Shown: positions 1 to 9,199 of the stretch, one piece after another
How positions within the stretch are numbered: position 1 is the stretch's first letter
Layout: every line of letters begins with the position of its first letter
DNA from: JBBRCX01 sp038204465
Lineage (GTDB): Bacteria > Planctomycetota > Phycisphaerae > Tepidisphaerales > Tepidisphaeraceae
Reading direction: 5' to 3'
NCBI GenBank assembly: GCA_038204465.1
Contig: JBBRCX010000002.1
Span: forward strand, 1-64,000
Length of the DNA: 64,000 bases
Notes under the pieces: model-generated
Told to the model about the DNA's origin: nothing
The model's database searches: none
Seen by the model: the letters and a program-made list of their open reading frames with translations, nothing else
Made by a program: the position numbers and the translations under genes

Positions 1-281
1 GCGCCACAAACCTCACTGCGGGCCCGAACGGCCCCAGCCGAGAACACCGATTCGGCGCGGCCCGACGGTTTCACCGATTCATTTGTCAAAGAGCGTTCCG
101 ACACGGCCCCAGCCGTTGCGCCGAGGCATGATTCATTATACAGTCTTTCTTCATGGAGTCAACCCTTCGATAGGTGGGATTTTCGATTTTTGACTCTGGA
201 TTTTCGAGTGGAACGAGGTTTGGCAGGTGCTTGCGTCGAGATTTTGGATTGTCGATCGGTTGGCACTCCAACCGGCAGGTG
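1..281. other. Gene-free left edge
   Basis: No coding sequence with convincing start, codon bias or homology is visible here. The stretch around 170-260 is locally less GC-rich than the rest. A 61-codon minus-strand frame exists but its translation is low-quality and unlike any family I know. The left edge may be the upstream region of a gene lying outside the window. Confidence 0.5.
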
Positions 282-590
282 TCAGATCCGGTAGATCACG
301 ATGGCGACGAAGGCACACAGGCCGAGGATTGCGGACGCATATCCAACCAACCCCAGCGCCGGACGGGTGGCCGCTCCGAGCGCGCCGCAGATAAGCCCCG
401 CGCATCCCAAGCCGACCAACGTCACCGCCACGGGGAGCCAACTGACACCCCTGAAGGCGCCGATAAGCAGAAGCGCGTCGATCATGCAGGAACTAGCGCC
501 TAGCGCCAACGATACAGTTGCGGTAGGCGATCGGCGGGTCGCCGATGGGGATGCGTAATCAATGGTCGATGGCGCTTCGGGCAATGCCAT
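282..590 (-). CDS. Small hypothetical membrane protein
   Basis: A 102-residue frame. The first 30 residues are polar (serine/threonine-rich). From about residue 28 on it is strongly hydrophobic and rich in Ala, Gly, Leu and Val, enough for two or three membrane helices, ending in VIYRI. No family is recognised. It is transcribed in the same direction as the downstream-facing GntR regulator's gene but about 100 bases separate them. It could be a real small membrane protein of the DUF type; the start is not fixed by a clear ribosome binding site. Confidence 0.45.
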   Translation of the reverse strand: MALPEAPSTIDYASPSATRRSPTATVSLALGASSCMIDALLLIGAFRGVSWLPVAVTLVGLGCAGLICGALGAATRPALGLVGYASAILGLCAFVAIVIYRI

Positions 591-694
591 GGGGTACTTC
601 CCGTTTTTCCTTCCGCCGGTTCAACGTCTTGAAGTTCGGCGAGCCCGCGCTCACAACAGGAGGGCGAGCTAATACAGATGATACCCGTTACCGA

Positions 695-1414
695 TTAAGC
701 GTCCGGCTCGGCGTCGGCGGGTGGGGGGTTCAGGAGGTTGCGGAGGTGCTGGCGGAGCAGGGCGCGGGATTGCTCGGTGTCGCGCTGACGGACGGACTGG
801 ACGATGGCGTGATGCTGCCACTGGGAGGTGGTGTCGGCGGGGTCCCAGTCGAGGCCGCGCTCGATCTCGGAGTAGAAGTAGTCGGCGAGGACGCCGTGCA
901 TGCCCGCGACGAGGGGCTCATTGCTCATCTCGAGCAGGACGCGATGAAAGGCGAGATCGGCGGTGCTGAGGTCCGCGAGACGGGCGCGCGAGGCGGCCGA
1001 TTCAAAGCGCTTGGCCGCTTGCGCCAGCCGATCGATCTGCTCTTCGGTTGCATGGGTGACGGCGAGTTCGATGGCGCCGATCTCGAGCACATAGCGGAAG
1101 CGCGCGATGTGCGTGTCGTCGCTCGGGGAGCGGCTGTAGAAGGGGAGACTCTGCGAGAGAAGCTCGACGGGATCGGCGCGTCCGACGAGAAGGCCGCGGG
1201 CCTGGCGGCTCTTGAGGATGCCGAGGGCGCGGAGCTGGCTGACCGCTTCGCGTGCGATTCCGCGTGAGACGCGGTAGCGCCGGGCGACGTCCTCCTCCTT
1301 CATGAAAAGGTCGCCCTCGCGCAGGCCGCGCGCGAGGAGGGAGCGGCGCAGGCCATCGGCGACGTGGTTGGCGAGGGTGTTGGTATTCGGTTCCACCGGC
1401 ATCGAATTATCCAA
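695..1414 (-). CDS. GntR-family transcriptional regulator, FadR/FCD subfamily
   Basis: 239 residues. Residues about 12-80 form a GntR winged helix-turn-helix (DVARRYRVSRGIAREAVSQL, then a wing LKSRQARGLLV). Residues about 100-228 fit the all-helical FCD ligand domain, with the conserved AFHRVLLEMSNEP segment and the C-terminal H...L..HL pattern whose Asp/His residues bind a metal and an organic acid in this family. FCD regulators of this size usually control sugar-acid or carboxylate catabolic genes. It is divergent from the plus-strand cluster beginning at 1585, across about 170 bases of AT-rich DNA, so it most likely regulates that cluster and itself. Start could also be the Met at 1402. 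Confidence 0.9.
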   Translation of the reverse strand: MDNSMPVEPNTNTLANHVADGLRRSLLARGLREGDLFMKEEDVARRYRVSRGIAREAVSQLRALGILKSRQARGLLVGRADPVELLSQSLPFYSRSPSDDTHIARFRYVLEIGAIELAVTHATEEQIDRLAQAAKRFESAASRARLADLSTADLAFHRVLLEMSNEPLVAGMHGVLADYFYSEIERGLDWDPADTTSQWQHHAIVQSVRQRDTEQSRALLRQHLRNLLNPPPADAEPDA

Positions 1415-1584
1415 TTATATCACCTGTCGATATTCCAACGCCCGCAAAAATGAGGAAATCATCTTGCAAGCCTCCGCGGCGCCGTTAATATTATTTAACT
1501 TTTTTGGTCCGCGTCGAGCGGCCGGCTGACGTTACGGGATTATTCGATCGCGGAACACACCCGCGTTCTTTGCCAGGACTAAAC
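1415..1584. promoter_or_regulatory. Divergent AT-rich intergenic region, presumed promoters and operator
   Basis: 170 bases between the GntR regulator and the first gene of the plus-strand cluster. It is markedly AT-rich against its surroundings, with a direct repeat of AATTAT near 1405-1420 and the run TTAATATTATTTAA near 1485-1498. I cannot fit a clean FCD-type operator palindrome, so only the general role as divergent control region is inferred from position and composition. Confidence 0.4.
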
Positions 1585-2688
1585 ATGAAGATTCTTTGCG
1601 TGGGCGGCGGTTCGATGGGCCGGCGGCGACTGCGCGACCTGACGCATTTGAAGCCGGGAGAGGTCGTGCTGTTCGAGCCGGCGGCCCAGCGCTGCAAGGA
1701 GATCGCGGCGGCATTCGAGGTGCCGGGGTTCACCAGGCTGGAGGAGGCGCTGGCGCAGAAGCCGACGGCAATGACGATCTCGACGCCGCCGGCGCTGCAC
1801 GATGATTACGTGCGCAAGGCGATGGAACTGAACCTGGATGTCTTCGCGGAGGTTCCGTTCGTGCTGGATGAGAAGGTGCTCAGCGATGTGGCGGCGAAGG
1901 CGCCGCAATACAAGCGAGCGCTGGGGGTGAGTCACACCACGCACTATTACCCGCCGTTCCGCCTGATTCACGATCTGCTGGAGCGGGGCGAGGTCGGCAA
2001 GCCGCTGTATGTGGAATACACGCTGGGAAACTATCTGCCCGACTGGCACCCATACGAGGACTACCGCACGTTTTACGGAAGCGACGCGGCAATAGGCGGG
2101 GCGGGGCTGGACATGGTCCTGCACGAGATGAACACTATCCAGTGGTGGCTGGGGAAGGTGAGCTCGGTCTTTGCGCGGCTGAGCAAACTGAGCTCGCTGG
2201 AGATCAAGGGGCCGGATAATCACGACGTGCTCATGACGTTCGCGAGCGGGGCGCGCGGGTTTTTCCACAACGACGTGATCGAGCGCGGCACGCAGGGGCG
2301 TCACATCCGGGTGATCGGGGAATCCGGCAGCATCGAATGGCACCAGAACCTGCCGACCATCCGGGTGTACAAAGAGTCGGCGGCGCAGCAAATCGGATTC
2401 GAAAAAGCGGCCGACTGGGACGAGGCCCTGGAGAAGAGCCGGCAGATGACCCAGATTCTCTCGCGGCAGCGTGCGAAGAGCGGGAAGGTCCCGATCGGTG
2501 ATCCCGGCGCGTTCACGTACGAATCGTGCTACCTGCGGGAGATGGAGCACTTCGTGGGGGCGGCGGAGGGGAAGCACAAGTTCACGATGGCGAACGTTAC
2601 CGACGAGCTTCAGACGGTGCGGGTCTTCCACAGCATCCTGCGGAGCAGCGACGGACAGAAAGAGGTCAGCGTCGGGGCGGCAGCGTGA
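1585..2688 (+). CDS. Gfo/Idh/MocA family oxidoreductase
   Basis: 367 residues from the ATG at 1585; an upstream in-frame TTG at 1504 would add 27 residues of non-conserved sequence. It has an N-terminal Rossmann fold (ILCVGGGSMGRRR, residues 3-15) and the C-terminal alpha/beta sheet domain of the family with the helix motif GGAGLDMVLHEMN. Family members oxidise or reduce sugars, inositols and related polyols with NAD(P). The EKP motif, whose Lys is catalytic in characterised members, reads EVP at residues 89-91, so activity may be altered. It is the first gene after the divergent GntR regulator and is followed 32 bases later by an SGNH hydrolase. Confidence 0.88.
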   Translation: MKILCVGGGSMGRRRLRDLTHLKPGEVVLFEPAAQRCKEIAAAFEVPGFTRLEEALAQKPTAMTISTPPALHDDYVRKAMELNLDVFAEVPFVLDEKVLSDVAAKAPQYKRALGVSHTTHYYPPFRLIHDLLERGEVGKPLYVEYTLGNYLPDWHPYEDYRTFYGSDAAIGGAGLDMVLHEMNTIQWWLGKVSSVFARLSKLSSLEIKGPDNHDVLMTFASGARGFFHNDVIERGTQGRHIRVIGESGSIEWHQNLPTIRVYKESAAQQIGFEKAADWDEALEKSRQMTQILSRQRAKSGKVPIGDPGAFTYESCYLREMEHFVGAAEGKHKFTMANVTDELQTVRVFHSILRSSDGQKEVSVGAAA

Positions 2689-2720
2689 GGTCCCCGCTCG
2701 TTCGCGCGACGAGGGAAGCG

Positions 2721-3407
2721 ATGCCAGCAGATGCAACCGATGGAGGCAAGCGCAGCGGGGTGACCCGGATCATCGCGTTCGGCGATTCGACGACCGCGCC
2801 GCGAGGCGAGCTGGTGGTGTTCGCGGACCTGCTGGCGCAGGAGCTTCCGAAGCGCGGGATGAAGGTGGAGGTGATCAACAGCGGGGTGCCGGGAAACAAC
2901 ACGGAGCAGGCGCGGGAGCGGTTCGAGAAAGACGTGTTGGCGCGAAAGCCGGACGCGGTGGTGTTGTGGTTCGGGCTGAACGATGCGGCGGTGGACGTCT
3001 ATCTGAACGCGACGGAGCCACGGGTTTCGCTCGAGAGATATGAGAACAACCTGAGGTCGTTCGTGCGGCAGCTTCGGGAAAAGGGAATTGCCGCGGTCTT
3101 GATGACGCCGAACCCGATGACCTGGACGAAGGAGATCCTGGGCTATTACGGGAAGGCGCCCTACAGGCCTGAGGATCCGGACGGAATGAACGTGGTGATG
3201 GGACCGTACGTGGAGGCAGTGCGAAGGACGGCGCGGGAGGAGAGGGCGGCGCTGGTGGACGCGTTTCAGGCGTTTCGGGATGCGGGAACCGCCGCCGAAG
3301 GGGGCATGGACGAGTTTCTCCTGGATGGGATGCACCCGAACAACGCCGGGCACCGGCTCGTGGCGAATCTGCTGATGCCGTACTTTTTACGGAACGCGCC
3401 GCGCTGA
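2721..3407 (+). CDS. SGNH/GDSL-family hydrolase
   Basis: 228 residues from the ATG at 2721, which has a GAGGGA ribosome binding site 7 bases upstream. The four SGNH blocks are visible: GDS with the nucleophile Ser at residues 21-23, the block II Gly in NSGVPGNN, the block III Asn in FGLND, and the catalytic DxxH in DGMHPNNAGH near the C terminus. No signal peptide, so probably cytoplasmic. Such enzymes are esterases or lipases, often acting on acetylated sugars, which fits the sugar-enzyme neighbours. Substrate is not determinable. Confidence 0.88.
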   Translation: MPADATDGGKRSGVTRIIAFGDSTTAPRGELVVFADLLAQELPKRGMKVEVINSGVPGNNTEQARERFEKDVLARKPDAVVLWFGLNDAAVDVYLNATEPRVSLERYENNLRSFVRQLREKGIAAVLMTPNPMTWTKEILGYYGKAPYRPEDPDGMNVVMGPYVEAVRRTAREERAALVDAFQAFRDAGTAAEGGMDEFLLDGMHPNNAGHRLVANLLMPYFLRNAPR

Positions 3408-3487
3408 CGTCAGCGGTTTCTGCGCGGCCCTCGCGCCACATCTTCTCTGTCGGGGGCGCTTACCGGTAGCATCCTCTCCGGTTACCG

Positions 3488-5071
3488 ATGACCATTCCCG
3501 CTGACACCGCCGCTGTGCGATCCCGATCGAGCGAGGGGAAGTTTGCCCTCGGACTGACGATCTGCACTGCCCTGCTGCTGTCGTTGGGGATGTGGCGGCA
3601 CGAGTTGTGGCGGGACGAGGCGAAGGCCTGGCTGATCGCGCGGGCGAGCACGTCGGTGCCGGAATTGATGCATAATCGGCGCTTCGAGGGGCATCCGGGG
3701 CTCTGGTACTTGCTGCTCTACGGGGTGACGCGATTCACGCACAATCCGGTGGCGATGCAGGTTCTGCACGTTGGGATCACGGCGGCGGCGGTCTACGTAT
3801 TCGCGCGGTTTTCGCCTTTCGGCCGGGTGGAGAAGGTCCTCTTCGCACTGGGGTACTTCTGTCTCTTTGAGTACGGGGTGATCAGCCGGGGGTATGGGCT
3901 GGGAATGCTGCTGCTGTTCTGCGCCTGCGCACTGCTTCGTGCGAATCGAGCGAGACCGGTGGCGATCGCGCTGGCGCTGGGCTTGATGGCGAATACCAGC
4001 TTGTATGGCTGGTTCATCGCGCTGGCGATGAGCATCGCGCTGGCGGTTGATGCCGCGCGCCGAGGCGGCATACGAACGCTGTGGGGAAACCGCCGGGGGG
4101 AAGCACTGGCGAGCATTGTTCTGGTTGTCGTCGGGTTGACCGTTGCGGCGCTGAGCATCATTCCGCCGCCGCGCGTGCATGGCAAGGCTTCAGGGCAGAC
4201 GCTGACGGTCCTGGAGGATCCAAGTTTTCCCGGGGCCTCTCCGGGCAGCAGCATTCGTGGGATCTGGCGTGGGCTGGTTCCGATCCCGAAGTTTTCGGAC
4301 GATCATTTCTGGGGAACCAACCTGTTCATCAACGATTCGACGGCGAGTCTTTTGCTCGTCCCCTTGCTGGCGGCGGCACTGGTGGTCGGTTGGTTCTGCT
4401 GGCTTATGCGCCGCTCGGCGATGGCGGCGAGCTTCTTCGCGCTGGGCGTCTGCTGCATCGTCTTCTTCTCGATCTGGAAAGTTCCCGGCAGCGTGCGCCA
4501 CCAGGGACACCTGTTCCTGCTGCTGCTCGCGGCGATATGGCTGGCCGGCGAGGTTCGCGCGTGGCGGGAGGCGGACGAGGGCAGGCGGCTTTCGTTCGCG
4601 GGGGTTGTACTGACGCTCTTGCTCTTCGCGGGGTTTGGCGGCGGGGTGTTCGCATATGGAGCAGATCTGTCGCGGCCATTCTCCGCGAGCCGGGCGGCGG
4701 CGGACTTCATCGCGCAGCACTATCCCAGAGCGGTGATGCTGGTGGGGCATCCGGCGCATGCTGTGTCGCCCGTGTGCGCGTACCTGGACCGGGGCGTGTA
4801 TGACCCCTCGCGCGGTGATTACCAGTATTTCGAATTGCGCGACGGCACACCGAAGAAGGCGAGCGACGAGCGACTGCTGGCGGAACTCGAGCGATTGAGT
4901 GAAGCCGGGGCGGGGGTGCTCTTGATCTGCACCGAGGACCTGCACCTGCCGCCGAGCGACCTGCGCATCGAGAAGGTTGCGGAATATCACGACGGGATCG
5001 TGCGCGGGGAACAGTACCGGATATACGAGGTGGGAAAGGGGGGCGGGATCACGCCGGCAGGGGCGCAATAG
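3488..5071 (+). CDS. Membrane glycosyltransferase, GT39/ArnT-like (GT-C fold)
   Basis: 527 residues with about ten hydrophobic segments between residues 20 and 400 and a soluble C-terminal part. The first extracytoplasmic loop has the acidic pair DE in LWRDEAKAW (residues 43-44), the catalytic signature of GT-C enzymes that use polyprenyl-phosphate sugars. Other family-like motifs are GHPGLWY and ISRGYGLGM. It would transfer a sugar from a lipid-linked donor to a protein, lipid or glycan on the outer face of the inner membrane. Neighbours are a GT2 transferase and other sugar enzymes, consistent with a glycoconjugate locus. Confidence 0.8.
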   Translation: MTIPADTAAVRSRSSEGKFALGLTICTALLLSLGMWRHELWRDEAKAWLIARASTSVPELMHNRRFEGHPGLWYLLLYGVTRFTHNPVAMQVLHVGITAAAVYVFARFSPFGRVEKVLFALGYFCLFEYGVISRGYGLGMLLLFCACALLRANRARPVAIALALGLMANTSLYGWFIALAMSIALAVDAARRGGIRTLWGNRRGEALASIVLVVVGLTVAALSIIPPPRVHGKASGQTLTVLEDPSFPGASPGSSIRGIWRGLVPIPKFSDDHFWGTNLFINDSTASLLLVPLLAAALVVGWFCWLMRRSAMAASFFALGVCCIVFFSIWKVPGSVRHQGHLFLLLLAAIWLAGEVRAWREADEGRRLSFAGVVLTLLLFAGFGGGVFAYGADLSRPFSASRAAADFIAQHYPRAVMLVGHPAHAVSPVCAYLDRGVYDPSRGDYQYFELRDGTPKKASDERLLAELERLSEAGAGVLLICTEDLHLPPSDLRIEKVAEYHDGIVRGEQYRIYEVGKGGGITPAGAQ

Positions 5072-5249
5072 AACCCTGAGTGAGTGGGTTTGTACGCGGC
5101 CCCGCTCCATGATAGGTTCCTATTGTCCGTGTCCGTGGGTGCGTGCGGCACTTCTGCGACGGTGATTGAGCAATCTGAGAGTCGACGCCCTAGCGCCAGC
5201 GTTCACGGTCTGGGTCTATTGGACGACCGTCTTCGGGAGGGGACGATCC

Positions 5250-7469
5250 GTGCGCCAGTTATCTGATTACAACGCTTCGCCGTCGGTGTCGGTGATCGTT
5301 CCGGTGTACATCGGTGGCCGGGCGCTGCGTCGTTGCCTGGCTGCGCTGGCTGAAGCGTCGCCGGCGCCGACCGAGGTGATCGTCGTCGCGGACGGGGAAG
5401 GCGACGGGGCATGGCGCGCCGCGGGCGAGTTTGGCGCTACGTTGGTCAAACTCGCGGCGCGGAGCGGCGCGGCGGCGGCCCGGAACGCCGGCTCGCGGGT
5501 GGCACGGGGACAGATCCTCTTCTTCGTCGACGCGGACGTCGTGGCGCCTCCCGACGCTGTGGAACAGGTAGCCGCCGCGTTCGCTGCCGATGCGACACTC
5601 GCGGCGATGTTCGGTTCTTACGACGACGCGCCGGCCGAAGCGAATTTCCTGTCGCAATACAAGAACCTGCTGCACCACCACACGCACCAGAGCGGCCGTG
5701 CGGAGGCGTTCACTTTCTGGACGGGGTGTGGCGCGATACGGCGGAAAGTTTTCCTGAACGCAGGCGGCTTCGCCGAAGGGGGCGAACTCGAGGACGTGGA
5801 GCTCGGCTACCGTTTGTGCCGCGCGGGCCATCGGATCGTGCTTCGGAAGCAGTTGCAGGTGAAACATCTGAAGCGTTGGGGGCCTTGCTCGCTCCTGAAG
5901 TCGGACCTGGTGCATCGGGCAATTCCCTGGGCGGGTCTCATCCTGCGTCAGGGGCGGGTGAACAACGACCTGGATCTGCGTTACTCGAATCGGGCGAGCG
6001 TCGTGCTTGCCTATTTGCTGGTGATGAGTCTTGCGGCGGGGTGTTGGCGGCCCCATGCGTTGTGGCTGGCGGCGGGTTGCGCGCTTGGGCTGCTCGCGCT
6101 GAATCGAGGGGTGTATTTGTTCTTCCGGCGCAAGCGCGGCCTCGCGTTTACGGCGGCAGCCGTCCCGTGGCACTGGATTTATTACCTCTGCGGCGGACTC
6201 GGGTTTGGGATCGGGGTCGTGCTGCGACTGTGCGAGCGCTGGAGCGGGGGAAAAATCCGCAAATGCTGGCCCTCGGGCCGATTCACACGGCATGCACCGA
6301 TACAACCACCACGATCCTTCCGCCCGCCGCGGCCAGGATCGTCCAATAATAGAACGAGTGCGGCGATGGACATAGCTCCGGTTCAGGAGGAAGCAGGATC
6401 GTTGCCGGGCGGCGGGACATTCGAGCGGCCCGTGCGCCTGGGGCTCGTGGGCTTCGGCAGGCTCGCGCGCGAATACTACGTGCGCGCCCTCGCCACGCTC
6501 GGGGGTGTCAGGCTGGTCGCGGTGGCGGATCCGCTTCCTGAGAGCCAAGCGGCGGCGGAAAAAACTTTTGCCGGTGTCCGGACCTTCGCAAGCCATCAGG
6601 AACTGCTCGAGAGCGAAGCGATCGATGGATTGCTGGTGGCGTCGCCGCCTTCGGCCCATCTCACCGCGTGGCTGGACTCGGCCCGCGCCGGGATTCCTGT
6701 CTTCATGGAGAAGCCGTTCGTCCTCGCGCGCGAGCTGCCCAGGGCACTCGAGGCGGCGGAGGCGGCCCCGCTGCTGCTGATCAATTTCAACCGTCGTTTC
6801 TGGCCCGCCTACCGGCGAATGGGAGAGCTTGCGCGGGCGGGAGCGGTGGGGCAGTTGCAGGACGCGCGGTTCGTCCTGCAGGTGAACGTGAAGGCGTGGT
6901 GCGCGGTGACGCAGCATCGCCTGCAAGCGGGCGAAGGCGGAGCGCTTTACGATCTCGGGAGCCAGGTGCTCGACCTGGCTTGCGCCATGCTCGGGCAGCA
7001 GCCTGCGAGCGTGTGGGCGCGGACATCGAGCGAGCGGTGGAAAGACGATCACGTCCACGTGACGCTGCAGATGCCTGGCGGTCTGAGGGTGGAGTGCGAG
7101 GTGGCGTATGACGTGCCGACGCGCGAGCGCATCATGATCACAGGAAGCGAAGGCGTGCTGCGGATCGATGATCCAAACGCCGGGCTGCACCGAATCGTGT
7201 CATCCGCGCGGGGGCGGGGCGTGAGTCGGCGCTTGAAGGACCTGTTCATATTTGGCGGGCGCGCGCTGCGCCGCGATCAGTCGATGTCGCGCTATACGAT
7301 CCGCTCGGCCCTGCAGCATTTCGTGTCAGGCGTGCGTGCCGGCAATGGATTTCAGCCGGGCTTCGACGCGGCGGTGCGGAATAGCCTGCTGCTGGAAGCG
7401 GCGGCGCGTTCCGCGGCGGAAAATTGCGAGGTGCCTGTGAACCCAATGAACGCCGGGGTGAGCGCATGA
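5250..7469 (+). CDS. Fusion ORF: family 2 glycosyltransferase plus Gfo/Idh/MocA oxidoreductase
   Basis: 739 residues from a GTG at 5250 that has a strong GGGAGGGG ribosome binding site at 5235-5242. Residues about 11-330 are a GT2 domain: SVSVIVPVY, the metal-binding DAD at 94-96, GGELEDVELGYRL with the ED acid pair at 180-181, then two or three membrane helices. Residues about 331-372 are a Pro/Arg-rich linker that reads like untranslated DNA. From the internal Met at residue 373 (6366) a complete Gfo/Idh/MocA protein follows with LGLVGFGRLA and an intact EKP motif. It may be a true bifunctional protein or two genes joined by loss of a stop codon or a small indel. It overlaps the next start by ATGA. 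Confidence 0.85.
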   Translation: MRQLSDYNASPSVSVIVPVYIGGRALRRCLAALAEASPAPTEVIVVADGEGDGAWRAAGEFGATLVKLAARSGAAAARNAGSRVARGQILFFVDADVVAPPDAVEQVAAAFAADATLAAMFGSYDDAPAEANFLSQYKNLLHHHTHQSGRAEAFTFWTGCGAIRRKVFLNAGGFAEGGELEDVELGYRLCRAGHRIVLRKQLQVKHLKRWGPCSLLKSDLVHRAIPWAGLILRQGRVNNDLDLRYSNRASVVLAYLLVMSLAAGCWRPHALWLAAGCALGLLALNRGVYLFFRRKRGLAFTAAAVPWHWIYYLCGGLGFGIGVVLRLCERWSGGKIRKCWPSGRFTRHAPIQPPRSFRPPRPGSSNNRTSAAMDIAPVQEEAGSLPGGGTFERPVRLGLVGFGRLAREYYVRALATLGGVRLVAVADPLPESQAAAEKTFAGVRTFASHQELLESEAIDGLLVASPPSAHLTAWLDSARAGIPVFMEKPFVLARELPRALEAAEAAPLLLINFNRRFWPAYRRMGELARAGAVGQLQDARFVLQVNVKAWCAVTQHRLQAGEGGALYDLGSQVLDLACAMLGQQPASVWARTSSERWKDDHVHVTLQMPGGLRVECEVAYDVPTRERIMITGSEGVLRIDDPNAGLHRIVSSARGRGVSRRLKDLFIFGGRALRRDQSMSRYTIRSALQHFVSGVRAGNGFQPGFDAAVRNSLLLEAAARSAAENCEVPVNPMNAGVSA

Positions 7470-8995
7470 GCGGGCTCGGACGCCGGAAGCTGGCGATGAT
7501 CGGCCTGGATGCGGCGGATCTGGAGTTCATTCAGGAGCATCTGTTCGCACTGCCGAATCTTGCGCGACTGCTCTCGGGCGGGACCGTGCGGCGATTGGAT
7601 TCGACAGCGGGGCTGCTGGCGGGTTCGGTCTGGCCGACGTTCTACACCGGCACGCTGCCCGGCGAGCACGGGATTTACCACCACCTGCAATGGGACGCGG
7701 CCGCGATGGGACTGCGCCGCGTCTCGGCGGATTGGCTGCATCGCGAGCCGTTCTGGTATGAGTTGGAACGCCGAGGGCTTTTGGTGATTGCGGTGGATGT
7801 GCCGATGACCTTCCCGTCGCGGCTGACCCGCGGCGTGGAGGTGATCAATTGGGGATCGCATGACACCTTGAGCGCGTTTCAGACGCAGCCGGCGGAACTG
7901 CGCGGTGAGATCCTGCGCCGCTTCGGGCGGCACCCGATGGGATGCGAAATCCCAGTGAACAAGTCGGCGGGGGAACTGGAGCGCATCCGTGCCAACCTTG
8001 TGGAGGGAGCGCGCCGGAAAGGGGAACTGTCACGGTGGCTGGCTGAGACGCGGCCGTGGGACTTTTTCCTGACGGTATTCGGCGAGTGTCATCGCGGGGG
8101 CCACATCCTGTGGGCCGAAAAAGAAGACGAGGGCGAGCCAGGCGCAGCAGGCGCGCTGCGGGACGTCTATCGCGCGGTGGACGAGGCGATTGGCGTATTG
8201 CTGGCATCGCCGGCGCTGGCGGAGGCGCGGGTGGCGGTGTTCGCGCTGCACGGGATGGGGCCGAACCGCTCGCAGGAACACTTCATGCCCAGGATCCTCG
8301 ATCAAATCAACGCGCGCTTCGGAAGCTCAGCTGTGGCAGAGGAAAAGGAGGCGCCGCCGAAGGGCCAGCGCAGCGTGATGCGGCTGTTGCGCGAGAAGGT
8401 GCCGGCGGCGTGGCAGAATGCGGTGGCGAAAGCGGTGCCGGTGAGCGTGCGGGATTTCGTCGTGAGCCGGTCAGTGACGTCGGGTCATGAATGGAAGGAG
8501 ACGCCGGGCTTCGCGCTGCTCGCGGATCTGCACGGATATGTTCGACTGAACCTCGCGGGGCGCGAACGGCTGGGGAGCCTGTCGCGGGCGAGCGATGAAG
8601 AGCGGCAATACCGGGAGTGGATCGAGCAAACCCTCCTGAGCTTTCGAATCGCCGGGAGCGGGGAGCGACTGGTGAGAGAAGTGGTCTGGACGCGGGACGT
8701 TTTCCCGGGGGAGCGATCGGAATATCTGCCGGACGCGATCGTGAAATGGAGCGGCGCGGGGCCGGTGTCGAGGATCGAATCGGAGATCCTCGGCCGTATT
8801 GAGGCACAGCGGGGGACGGGGCGATCGGGGAATCATCGGGCGGATGGTTTTTTCCTGGCCGGGGATGGCGAAGCTTCGGCGCGACCCCCGTCGCATATTT
8901 CGGGATTCGCGGGGTGGGCGCTGGATGCGCTCGGAGTGTCGCCTGCGGGCGACGCCTCCACACGCGGCGCGGGTGCGAAGGCTCCCACTTTCTAA
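7466..8995 (+). CDS. Alkaline phosphatase superfamily protein (type I phosphodiesterase/nucleotide pyrophosphatase-like)
   Basis: 509 residues from the ATG at 7466, which overlaps the preceding stop as ATGA, suggesting translational coupling. The N terminus carries the metal-binding Asp in MIGLDAAD, and the nucleophile region is SVWPTFYTG, followed by GEHGIYHH. A second metal cluster is suggested by GECHRGGHILW and HGMGPNRS. No signal peptide. Related proteins are common in polysaccharide and glycolipid clusters, where they cleave or transfer phosphodiester or sulfate groups. The Ala/Gly-rich last 25 residues look less conserved. Confidence 0.8.
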   Translation: MSGLGRRKLAMIGLDAADLEFIQEHLFALPNLARLLSGGTVRRLDSTAGLLAGSVWPTFYTGTLPGEHGIYHHLQWDAAAMGLRRVSADWLHREPFWYELERRGLLVIAVDVPMTFPSRLTRGVEVINWGSHDTLSAFQTQPAELRGEILRRFGRHPMGCEIPVNKSAGELERIRANLVEGARRKGELSRWLAETRPWDFFLTVFGECHRGGHILWAEKEDEGEPGAAGALRDVYRAVDEAIGVLLASPALAEARVAVFALHGMGPNRSQEHFMPRILDQINARFGSSAVAEEKEAPPKGQRSVMRLLREKVPAAWQNAVAKAVPVSVRDFVVSRSVTSGHEWKETPGFALLADLHGYVRLNLAGRERLGSLSRASDEERQYREWIEQTLLSFRIAGSGERLVREVVWTRDVFPGERSEYLPDAIVKWSGAGPVSRIESEILGRIEAQRGTGRSGNHRADGFFLAGDGEASARPPSHISGFAGWALDALGVSPAGDASTRGAGAKAPTF

Positions 8996-9199
8996 GGCGC
9001 CGCGGAAGTCGAGGGACTCCCTCAATTAATCTGCATTTGCCTCGCGGCGGCCGCGGTGCGCCAACGGTGCGCTGCGCTGGTGTCCGCTGCCCGCATGCGG
9101 GGGCGCGGGGCTGGCTGGCTTCGATTTGGGGTCGGCCGTAAAGTACGCGGCGCGGGTGCAAAGGCATTGCGCCGGCGCTTTCAGCAAGGTGTTGCGCGG

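Noticed and set aside
5259..7190. 643-codon minus-strand frame
   Set aside because: Antisense shadow of the GT2/Gfo-Idh gene, with Arg/His/Gln/Pro-rich composition and no recognisable family.
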